The notes under the pieces were generated by a model. The model saw only the letters and a program-made list of their open reading frames with translations. It made no database searches and had not been told where the DNA came from. A stretch of 64,000 bases of DNA from Ignavibacteria bacterium UBA2373 (GTDB lineage Bacteria; Bacteroidota; Ignavibacteria; Kapaibacteriales; UBA961): positions 62,001 through 126,000 of the forward strand of contig DDTD01000098.1 in the NCBI GenBank assembly GCA_002344005.1, written 5' to 3'. Positions 34,301 to 41,427 of this stretch are shown one piece after another. The stretch's first letter is position 1; each line of letters starts with the position of its first letter. The position numbers were made by a program, and so were the translations under genes.

Positions 34301-37012
34301 ACCTAAGAAAAAATACTTGGAAGTATTATTTATATTTTCTACTTGCCAGCCGTCAAGCCCAAAATAGAGTGTTGAACCATGACCTGAATAATTTAGCCAT
34401 AACAAACCATTATTGATAGCATCGCGTAATAGCTGCGGACGACCTTCGATACTTGACGTTGAGTGTGCCACAATTGTCCCACCAACCGGCTCCATAAATA
34501 CAAAGTCTTCAACGCTTGCAAATAGCGATGTAAAATCTTCATCTTTATTTTGTTCAGCAAATGTACCAAAATTTTTCATCCATGGCTGCACTGCCATTGT
34601 ATCATATTCAATTAGTTTATCAACAATATTTTGAGCATCTTTAAGCGAAGACGGTGTTAGTCTGCCAACAATTATCTCCGGTTGAACATCATTTCCCTCT
34701 ACTAATCCGTACCAAAAATCACTGACAGGAACTCCATAAGTTGGTACATAATCAATCTGCGTTGAAGTTTCTAACAATTTGAGAGGATCCCAACTTGCAT
34801 TTCCAAAAAACAGTACTTTTGTGAGCGAAGGATTTTTCCATGTACTGTAACAATATTGTAAAAATGATTTAATCACATGTGCACTTTTTTTTCCGTAGCC
34901 AAATTGATTGTAAATATCTTCAACAGATACAACATTGATATTATATCCTTGTTCTTTTCTGAAATTAGCTAATCTTTGTGCTTGATCCATAAAAAATGGA
35001 TGGGTAATGATCAGAACTTCAGCTTTTTGTGATTCATGTAACAAATTATTGCGTGTAACACTATACACTTGGACTTGCTCCATAGCACTCATATCTGCTG
35101 CAAAAAGTACTTTGGGATTAGAAACAATAAATTCAGCGCGATAATTTGCAAACACATTAGATACAACAAATCCATGAATACTTGAATTGCTCTCAGATTC
35201 TTCTTTCAATGATTCATTATTCCCCTTCTGGATAATACCTGTATATGCTGTAGTATTGCTTTGTAAATTTAAGGAAAATCCATTTTCGCGTAATGCTTGA
35301 CGTAACGGTGTTGGTATTAAATCTGATTGAGTAGAGACAAATGCAACAATTGTATTAATCGGTGCATTTTTCAACTCATCTATTGCCTTATTCTGATCAT
35401 TCTGTAATACAGAGAAAGAACCGTTAGGATAAGCAAAGGAAATTACCCATCCATTTTGTATGCCATAATAAATGATTGAATCTTGTAAACATATAGCACT
35501 ATAGCCATGTTCACTGTTCGACGACAAAGCATATTTTAATCCCCTTGTCGCTATATTTTGTGTTACCACATTATTAACATTATCAAAAAGCAATACTTTT
35601 TTATTAGTAAATCCGGGAATTTCTAATTTATATTTTTGGGATTGTGCATTCACTATAGCTCTATTGAACAACCCATGTATAGCTTCCGGAATGAATGTAC
35701 CTTTACATTGGAAATAATCAACGAGAAAACGTAATCCCCTGTACTTTGAAATGCCTGCTTGCAGACCGAAGGCATTTATACCGGGTGTCAAAAGAGAAAA
35801 ATCATTTGTGGATAGTTCGGTGATTCCTTGCGTTTGTTGTGTAATTCCGGCAGCTACTTTTGCATTCACGGTAAACTGTACAGGCTGATCAAGTATAGTG
35901 CGGTCATCTCCAATAGATAATCTTGCTACAGTCTTAATTTCTCCACCGCCATTCACAGCCGGAATTATACATTGTGTAAATAATGGCTTCTGAATACCGT
36001 TCAATAAATCCCACGGTTGGGCAAGTAATTCTTCTTTCCAATAGAAACCTTTCCCGAATCTTAGTTCTGTAAACCAGTTCCCATTATATCCATCAATATC
36101 ACCATAATGGAACCAATTATTTTTCTCAATATGGTATTCCTGTTCAACGGAATTTAATATTGCGTCGTATTGAGTTTCGTCAGACCACATGAAACGTAAT
36201 GAACGCAAAGCTCTGTTTTTTGTAAAGAAAAAGACTCGTTCATCCGTAACTAAATCATACCATGTAGAATCACCAACCGTGCGTTGCCCTATAAAAGCCA
36301 GTGTGTCACCTTTATCGAGTTCATCATCTCTATCATCATTTATTTCAGAATATGCATATGGTTTTCCATCACTTATCAAATGTATCCCTGTCAAAGAAAG
36401 GCCTTCCCAACTAGGTTGAATCTGTAATAATTGATTGCCTGTTACAAAAGCAATTCCATCTTTTTTGGTTGAAATTTTGACATATTGGCTGTCGGATTGT
36501 AGCCACACTTTTTCATTGTGCAATTGTATCTGCGTTTGTTTATGGCTTTGTAACATTTGGGGAATATGATCTTTGTTGATAAGATCATCAAAATGATTTT
36601 TTTCTTGTCTGCTTAATTGAACTGAAAAATTATCGGAAATTGTGAAACCATACTCGACAGAGAAAACAGGTTTGGAACAACCTACCATAGTATGAATATC
36701 TTGCTTGCGTGCCTGTACAGACCAAATATGTATTCCGCGGCGGATGCCGAGATACTTTTGGACAAGAGAAATGCGAGCATTTTCACACCCTGTGAATGTA
36801 AGTTTCGGTTGTTTGTCAGCAGTAGAAGCTGCATACTCAAAAAGCGAATACATGACTGTATCGTCGCCTTTCAATTTTTCCATATGGCGTAGCGTGTGCT
36901 CTGCTATCACGAAACGAAAACCTTTCGGCGATAAAATCACATTTTGACAAAAACCGATTGTCGGAAACAATCCAATTATCAGTATTATGTATAATATTCT
37001 GAATATCCTCAT
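31394..37012 (-). CDS. Giant gingipain-like (peptidase C25) protein with T9SS sorting domain, PorU-like candidate
   Basis: The 1872-aa protein starts with a signal peptide (MRIFRILYIILIIGLF; ATG 37012 chosen because the longer frame from 37090 adds 26 hydrophilic residues). The N-terminal ~650 residues are beta-rich. A C25 domain (about 680-1010) holds the catalytic pair H878 in 'LNYSGHGSTLYF' and C908 in 'THSCQTGAFAD', plus 'DYVPTYGVPVSDFWYG'. Several beta domains follow to a C-terminal sorting domain (PYPNPSSGAISLDF ... IPSGVYSYII). PorU, the T9SS sortase that removes sorting domains and attaches cargo to A-LPS, belongs to this family, but this protein is longer and could be an ordinary surface cysteine protease. 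A membrane-protein gene precedes it by 131 bp. Confidence 0.8.
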   Translation of the reverse strand: MRIFRILYIILIIGLFPTIGFCQNVILSPKGFRFVIAEHTLRHMEKLKGDDTVMYSLFEYAASTADKQPKLTFTGCENARISLVQKYLGIRRGIHIWSVQARKQDIHTMVGCSKPVFSVEYGFTISDNFSVQLSRQEKNHFDDLINKDHIPQMLQSHKQTQIQLHNEKVWLQSDSQYVKISTKKDGIAFVTGNQLLQIQPSWEGLSLTGIHLISDGKPYAYSEINDDRDDELDKGDTLAFIGQRTVGDSTWYDLVTDERVFFFTKNRALRSLRFMWSDETQYDAILNSVEQEYHIEKNNWFHYGDIDGYNGNWFTELRFGKGFYWKEELLAQPWDLLNGIQKPLFTQCIIPAVNGGGEIKTVARLSIGDDRTILDQPVQFTVNAKVAAGITQQTQGITELSTNDFSLLTPGINAFGLQAGISKYRGLRFLVDYFQCKGTFIPEAIHGLFNRAIVNAQSQKYKLEIPGFTNKKVLLFDNVNNVVTQNIATRGLKYALSSNSEHGYSAICLQDSIIYYGIQNGWVISFAYPNGSFSVLQNDQNKAIDELKNAPINTIVAFVSTQSDLIPTPLRQALRENGFSLNLQSNTTAYTGIIQKGNNESLKEESESNSSIHGFVVSNVFANYRAEFIVSNPKVLFAADMSAMEQVQVYSVTRNNLLHESQKAEVLIITHPFFMDQAQRLANFRKEQGYNINVVSVEDIYNQFGYGKKSAHVIKSFLQYCYSTWKNPSLTKVLFFGNASWDPLKLLETSTQIDYVPTYGVPVSDFWYGLVEGNDVQPEIIVGRLTPSSLKDAQNIVDKLIEYDTMAVQPWMKNFGTFAEQNKDEDFTSLFASVEDFVFMEPVGGTIVAHSTSSIEGRPQLLRDAINNGLLWLNYSGHGSTLYFGLDGWQVENINNTSKYFFLGTHSCQTGAFADPVTETRNESYVNSEKKGAIAATGDSGWGYSNIAMEMMYNAYSGFAYDSLRQLGDITYRAKLKFAGSYTFAALQYSLIGDPLTRLRLDFKPDLFIRNIDIKIQNEDNSLDVSEDDSLAKITINVHNAGIVPSKSAKIRLIHTYNVSSDTLFAEVPQVWSNQIAEFSIPIKNMSGNHSFSIEVNYDKSITENVYHNNVITGNFTVFSQNALAFDPQEFWSVDADKPEFRVLARINNSDIKFEMKIAKDKQVLLADTILDYSVFSNSGKSLLIDWNPVLTLTKDSMYYFSFRTINNNTQKNSAWTHIPFVAKNNIKNVEWLVDAERSSAMELKNLIKTTSKRSSLTLNEIRNTWKIASCGQGEGYRFGQIFLDGEGIVSKPDQVQCVVIHKSKFSSDIQQRYFDTYNSSLDNNVSNTRDFYRYMMDSIPKGDIVAVTFANSGFRGFYVIHDRGLRNEISLDSLREALKSIGSVLIDSTLSAKYFPDGTEFPNDVRWTSSFAIIGEKGSENALDEIYGAPKDTIYAESNNIPTFSTVGSLMTKKIGEAQQWDSLIIHGENLTNQCYVNIYGFSKNNISLGIIKTDSVNKVSLRDINAMEIPEIRVAIELRRISDKNPPHIYDITAKFIPIPELAVIPASLRFEKDSVLRGDTVTVYTEVINLSKRVSSDSGEIRTLFTPKTLNGIATQSIKSIPGLRPNESYTSSTQKETTSFGNITTIESSVRQKNINELSFVFNNKFEKTLVVDEDVIPPTLEIFADSIKVSDGDYVLPNPHLAFVISDNSLLAIDSSRILIRINGRLFPFANRVENTRYIYHIGEGNRRSTFSFRVKDFLEIGDNNIRVIVQDASANQDTVSMKLWVASQNGVNDVKPYPNPSSGAISLDFTLRTREFSIPYTMTVFDGEGRVIRRLSDVGSLGSNTLFYDGKDEQYNDIPSGVYSYIIQFYGMSYTEPINGGFVIIR

Positions 37013-37088
37013 TGAAAAAAGCCCTAAGTTGTTAACACTTTTGACGCTCACTATACCATCGAATTGTTGAAATTGTTCCATTTTGAAC

Positions 37089-37124
37089 AAAAAAAAACCG
37101 CATCAGTAATGACACGGTTTTTTT
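37089..37124 (-). terminator. Terminator after the multi-pass membrane protein gene
   Basis: A-run/ACCG at 37091-37100 pairs with CGGT and a T-run at 37115-37124. On the minus strand it gives a hairpin followed by nine U. It separates the membrane-protein gene from the C25 gene. Confidence 0.65.
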
Positions 37125-37142
37125 GAGGATGTTTCAATTATG

Positions 37143-38486
37143 TTACTTTTTTTGCGCAACGCCTTGTGTAAGAACATCTACAACAATTTTACCAACGGCA
37201 TTGCCAACCGACCCATGAAGGTTTGTCGGATTAGACAAATATTCAGTCACGGCTTTTTCCACTTGTTCCTGAACAATTTTTGCATTACCTTCAACCAAAG
37301 CGGTTGAAACTTGGTGCATGTCTTTTGCAACATCTTCTAAGGTATCCAACTGGCTACGGCTGGCATCTTCCATTTTCTTCATCATTTTGTCCATACGTTC
37401 TTCAGATTCAGTGTACATAAGTACAAAAGCAAGCAGTGCAAGCATAGAACCTTCAAGGAAGATTGCTCCCAAGATAAGAGAAGGACGAGTAGGAGGAATA
37501 AATTTCAAACCGCGAACACCAATGATAACGATAAGAATCGCAGCACCCGCATAAGCAAGACCAGTCACAGAATTTGAATATTTTTCGGTAAAGTGATGGG
37601 ACATATACAAACGCAAACCTTTGAAGATTAACAAATGATTGCTTTCCCAACGAAATGCCTCTTTTACGTCTTCGATTTCTTTCAATACAAAGTCTGAGAA
37701 GAACTCTTTGATACGAATATAGAGAAACTCATCGCGGAAATCAGCTAAATCTGAATCTTCGGTAATAAAGTCTTCAAATCTGATATGCTTATGATGCTCA
37801 CCTTCAATTTCAGTACGGTTCCACACACGACGAAATGCACGAATCACGACATCTCGATCTTGAGTACGCAAACGTGAACCGGGCATTGTCAGTATGTCAA
37901 CAACTTCTTGACTAAAGCCGGTCTGAAGACGAATTTTATCTTTTGTATGATCAATTTCACGCGACACCTTCGCAGCCATAATTCCGAGTGAATTAGGAAG
38001 GAGAAGTGTAATCAAAAATGATAAAGCAGCACCAATGACAAAAGCCAAATACGAAAATCCGAGGTTTGGCTCAAGGATAATTGCTTCTTCGCCTAACTTA
38101 GGTGCTTTCAAATACCACTCGCTCGCTTCTTTTGTGTATCCGTCATTCTGCTCGCCGGCTTTGGCTTCTTTGTTTACAATGCGCTTTTGCGTAGTGAAGT
38201 CAAAAATATATTCATTATTGATATATTTTTTGAGTTGCTCACCACTTTGGAGTGTATGGCTTTCTCCGATTTTTTTACCTTCTGCTGAAGGTGATGCAAT
38301 CACACCACTGAAATTATGCAAATGTTCGCCTTCGGGCTTAAACAAACTAACTACGATACCCTGTACAGTAGTTGGTAAGATAAAATTGTACGTCGCATAG
38401 GAAAAGACTGCAATCATTCCCAAGAGAATGATATAGTGCTGAATTCCGTGCTGATGCCTACTTGCATTGTTCTTTTGTGGGGACAT
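37143..38486 (-). CDS. Unknown multi-pass membrane protein with C-terminal helical tail
   Basis: This 447-aa protein has GAAGGAG 8 bases before its ATG, one of the best ribosome sites in the window. It has a transmembrane helix at about 17-37, an extracytoplasmic region of ~100 residues, a second helix at about 143-165, and a large cytosolic domain (about 170-310) with 'MPGSRLRTQDRDVVIRAFRR'. Two further helices lie at about 320-365. The C-terminal ~80 residues are a predicted amphipathic coiled coil (MDKMMKKMEDASRSQLDTL...). I do not recognise the family. The layout of a membrane module plus long cytosolic helices recalls channel or motor stator proteins, but this is speculation. Confidence 0.65.
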   Translation of the reverse strand: MSPQKNNASRHQHGIQHYIILLGMIAVFSYATYNFILPTTVQGIVVSLFKPEGEHLHNFSGVIASPSAEGKKIGESHTLQSGEQLKKYINNEYIFDFTTQKRIVNKEAKAGEQNDGYTKEASEWYLKAPKLGEEAIILEPNLGFSYLAFVIGAALSFLITLLLPNSLGIMAAKVSREIDHTKDKIRLQTGFSQEVVDILTMPGSRLRTQDRDVVIRAFRRVWNRTEIEGEHHKHIRFEDFITEDSDLADFRDEFLYIRIKEFFSDFVLKEIEDVKEAFRWESNHLLIFKGLRLYMSHHFTEKYSNSVTGLAYAGAAILIVIIGVRGLKFIPPTRPSLILGAIFLEGSMLALLAFVLMYTESEERMDKMMKKMEDASRSQLDTLEDVAKDMHQVSTALVEGNAKIVQEQVEKAVTEYLSNPTNLHGSVGNAVGKIVVDVLTQGVAQKK

Positions 38487-38879
38487 GTCCGCTCCTTCAA
38501 TTTGATTATTATACTACATTTGTTCTGTTTTATGATTGCAAATTATGAAGAGAATTATGAACGTGCAAACGAAAATTGATTCTGCTACGTAAAAATGGAT
38601 AAAAAACGGTAATTTTGTATCATGCGTAGTAAAACTTTGACAGCTTCACACACTTCTGAACAGAGAGGTACAATCCGTGGCGGCTCATTTTTGAGTGGCT
38701 TGCAGTTGCGTGCTTCAATTCGTCTATTCTGCCAGAATGTATCTTCATTGCATTGATTTTTAAAAACTTAGATACTACCCTCTCTCATTCAATTTCTTTC
38801 AATCACTCTAATGCGGCTTGTTGGTCATTACCCAAACATTGCCAAATTTCTTCAATTCACATTCAATTATGAGGAAAAA
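38487..38879. other. Divergent intergenic region with long leader of the aminotransferase gene
   Basis: The region holds a plus-strand TAnnTTTG element at 38610-38617 and then ~255 nt before the aminotransferase ATG. Within the leader, 38685-38715 can fold into a small GC-rich hairpin (GGCTCA with TGAGTGGC around an A/T loop). I cannot match it to a known riboswitch. The in-frame ATG at 38811 would add 23 residues absent from the Mycobacterium enzyme. Confidence 0.45.
38610..38617 (+). promoter_or_regulatory. Bacteroidota-type -7 element for lysine 6-aminotransferase
   Basis: CGGTAATTTTGTATC matches TAnnTTTG and the GGTAATTTTG context seen at 3007 and 10811. No -33 TTG at the right distance. 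Confidence 0.5.
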
Positions 38880-40223
38880 ATGAAAAAATCATCATATAGA
38901 CCATTATTCGATGTTCACCCCAATGAAGTATTGACTGAACTGCGCACTCGTATGCTCATTGACGGCTTTGATTATGTCCTTGACACAGAGCATAGTGTCA
39001 ATACACGCTTGGTGGATGCACGGTCACAAAAACAATATTTAGACTTTTTTACTTGCTTTGCCTCTACCCCTCTCGGCATGAATCATCCTTCAACTACCGA
39101 CGATGAGTTCTTACGATACTTAGGTGAAGCAGCACTCAATAAACCATCTAATTCTGATGTGTATTCAGAAGTGATGGCAAGTTTTGTAAAGACATTACGC
39201 AGTATTGCAGTGCCGGATTACTTTCAACATTACTTCTTCGTTGAAGGTGGCGCATTAGCAATCGAGAATGCCTTAAAAACTGCTTTTGACTGGAAAGTGC
39301 GCAAAAATTTCAGAAAAGGATATGTACATGAAAGAGGTCATCAGATTCTTCATTTCAGACAAGCTTTTCACGGCAGAAGCGGCTATACCATGTCTTTAAC
39401 TAATACAGATGCGAAGAAAGTTGCTCTTTATCCAAAGTTTGACTGGCCTCGAGTGCTGAATCCCACAATTTTCTTTCCATTAGGCGAACATAATTTAGAA
39501 GACCTTATTGCACGTGAAAACTTATCCATAGCACAAATTAAACAAGCGTTTGTGTCAAACCCTGATGATATAGCTGCAATTATCCTTGAACCCATACAAG
39601 GCGAAGGCGGTGATAATCATTTCCGTCCGGAATTCTTACAACAACTTCGTAACCTTGCCGATGAAAATGATACTCTGCTCATCTTTGATGAAGTTCAAAC
39701 AGGCGTTGGTTTAACAGGTACAATGTGGGCACATGAACAATTAGGTGTACAACCCGACATTATGAGCTTCGGTAAAAAGATGCAGGTATGCGGAATTTTT
39801 GCAACTAACAGAATTGATGACATTGATGACCATGTATTCCGTGTTCCAAGTCGCATTAATTCAACATGGGGTGGTAACTATGTAGATATGGCGCGAGCAA
39901 CCAAGTACCTTGAGATAATCCATCAACAGCAGTTGTTACAGAATGTACAAAAAGTTGGATCAGAACTTCAAACGCAGTTAAAGATTCTGTCCGAAGAATT
40001 TCCAGCCACTGTTTCCAATCCGCGCGGACGCGGCTTATTCTGTGCTTTTGATATAGCTACAACTGAAATACGTTCTAAGTTACTTAGACAATGCTATGAT
40101 AATGGTTTGATTATCTTAGGGTGCGGTGAGAGAAGTGTGCGCTTCCGACCCGCATTAACCTTAACGACGGATGAAATGATGGAAGGTATCAATATCATCC
40201 GTACACAACTTAAATCTTTATAA
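38880..40223 (+). CDS. lat: L-lysine 6-aminotransferase (PLP, class III)
   Basis: The 447-aa enzyme moves the epsilon-amino group of lysine to 2-oxoglutarate, giving 2-aminoadipate 6-semialdehyde and glutamate. It matches the actinobacterial LAT family block by block: 'ALNKPSNSDVYSEVMASF', 'FFVEGGALAIENALKTAFDW', 'AFHGRSGYTMSLTNT', 'EPIQGEGGDNHFRPEF', 'LLIFDEVQTGVGLTG' and the PLP lysine in SFGKKMQVCG (K299/K300). GAGGA lies 6 bases before the ATG. The P5C/aldehyde dehydrogenase gene at 44003-45547 could process related semialdehydes, suggesting lysine catabolism in this neighbourhood. Confidence 0.93.
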   Translation: MKKSSYRPLFDVHPNEVLTELRTRMLIDGFDYVLDTEHSVNTRLVDARSQKQYLDFFTCFASTPLGMNHPSTTDDEFLRYLGEAALNKPSNSDVYSEVMASFVKTLRSIAVPDYFQHYFFVEGGALAIENALKTAFDWKVRKNFRKGYVHERGHQILHFRQAFHGRSGYTMSLTNTDAKKVALYPKFDWPRVLNPTIFFPLGEHNLEDLIARENLSIAQIKQAFVSNPDDIAAIILEPIQGEGGDNHFRPEFLQQLRNLADENDTLLIFDEVQTGVGLTGTMWAHEQLGVQPDIMSFGKKMQVCGIFATNRIDDIDDHVFRVPSRINSTWGGNYVDMARATKYLEIIHQQQLLQNVQKVGSELQTQLKILSEEFPATVSNPRGRGLFCAFDIATTEIRSKLLRQCYDNGLIILGCGERSVRFRPALTLTTDEMMEGINIIRTQLKSL

Positions 40224-40240
40224 TCATCTGCTTTTTTGAA

Positions 40241-40270
40241 AATAGGCGATTAATAACCTAATCGCCTATT
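40241..40270. terminator. Bidirectional terminator between lat and the sensor-kinase operon
   Basis: AATAGGCGATTA (40241-40252) pairs perfectly with TAATCGCCTATT (40259-40270). The stem overlaps the stop codon of the minus-strand kinase gene. Confidence 0.8.
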
Positions 40271-41408
40271 CTTCTTTCTGTTCTGAAAATATTGGGAGTA
40301 TAATTGTAAACGTTGTGCCAACCCCCTGCTGACTTTGCACATCAATTGTACCGTCATGCAATTCCACAAAACGTTTTACGATGGTCATTCCCAAACCGGT
40401 ACCCTTTTCGCCGGATGTGCCACTTCGCTGATGATTGCCGAATTTTTCAAATACCTTAGGCAAATGCTCCGGCGGTATCCCGATACCTGTGTCTTTGACA
40501 GTTATGCAAAGTTGTGTATCATTATGGGCAGAAAGTGTAACAAAGACAGAACCGCCTTTAGGCGTAAACTTGATGGCATTGGAAAGTAAATTGTTTATTA
40601 CCTGTGTAATTTTGGGTTCATCAGCTGTTACAACAAAGGGACTTTGAGGTAGTGAGTGCTGAAACACAAGTTGCAAGCCCTTACTCTGCGCAACTTTTTC
40701 TTGCAATCGTACTGAATTTTGTAAAATAGAAATTATATCAAAATTTACAACATTTAACCGCTGTTTTCCGGACTCAATTTTTGCTAAATCTAATAAATCA
40801 TTTACTAAGTTCAACAATGTATCAGATGTTTGAACAATTATCTCAGAAAACTCACGAACAATTTCAGGAATTTCTGCTTCTTCGCCATTTTTTAATATTT
40901 CCGACAGCCCTTTAATTCCTCCCAATGGAGAACGTAAATCATGAGAAACTATCTGCATTAGACGATCCTTTTCATCATTCATAATTGTTAATTTTTCGAT
41001 AAACTCTCTTTGTTCGCGTTCCAAATTAGCAATTTTAATATGAACGGCGACTCGTGCTATGACTTCCGCTTCTTGAAAAGGTTTTGACACATAATCAACA
41101 CCACCCACATTAAACGCTTTGACTTTAACATCAGTGTCACTCAAAGCGCTGAGAAAGATAATAGGTATATTTTTTAAATTTTCATTTTCTTTAATTTTTG
41201 CGCATACCTCAAAGCCATCCATTACAGGCATCATTATATCAAGCAATATTAAATCAGGAATACGTTTTTCAAGCATCCGTAATGCCGTCTCTCCATTAAA
41301 AGCAGCCATTACTCCATAACCATGTGACCGCAATATTTGCGACACAACAGCAACGTTCTGCTCTACATCATCAACAACTAATACAAGTTTTTTTTTAATA
41401 CTATCCAT
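40266..41408 (-). CDS. Response regulator-histidine kinase hybrid (REC-HisKA-HATPase)
   Basis: The 380-aa cytosolic protein has an N-terminal receiver (about 8-125) with acidic pair D13-D14, phospho-acceptor D57 in 'LILLDIMMPVMDG' and K109. A short coiled coil follows, then HisKA with H156 in 'IVSHDLRSPLGG' and a HATPase domain with N, G1 (DTGIGIPPEHLPKVFEKF) and G2 (GTGLGMTIVKRF) boxes. This REC-first order is typical of orphan hybrid kinases that receive a signal from another kinase. It is 19 bp downstream of the large kinase gene, so the two likely form a phosphorelay. Confidence 0.92.
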   Translation of the reverse strand: MDSIKKKLVLVVDDVEQNVAVVSQILRSHGYGVMAAFNGETALRMLEKRIPDLILLDIMMPVMDGFEVCAKIKENENLKNIPIIFLSALSDTDVKVKAFNVGGVDYVSKPFQEAEVIARVAVHIKIANLEREQREFIEKLTIMNDEKDRLMQIVSHDLRSPLGGIKGLSEILKNGEEAEIPEIVREFSEIIVQTSDTLLNLVNDLLDLAKIESGKQRLNVVNFDIISILQNSVRLQEKVAQSKGLQLVFQHSLPQSPFVVTADEPKITQVINNLLSNAIKFTPKGGSVFVTLSAHNDTQLCITVKDTGIGIPPEHLPKVFEKFGNHQRSGTSGEKGTGLGMTIVKRFVELHDGTIDVQSQQGVGTTFTIILPIFSEQKEE

Positions 41409-41427
41409 ATATTTATCTTTGATATTG

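Noticed and set aside
38530..38545. -7 element for the membrane-protein gene (TAATTTG on the minus strand)
   Set aside because: It is one base shorter than TAnnTTTG and has no -33 partner; the same applies to TATATTG near 21885.
38630..38800. Known riboswitch (lysine, SAM or similar) in the lat leader
   Set aside because: I could not match the conserved cores of any class; only a short hairpin is visible.
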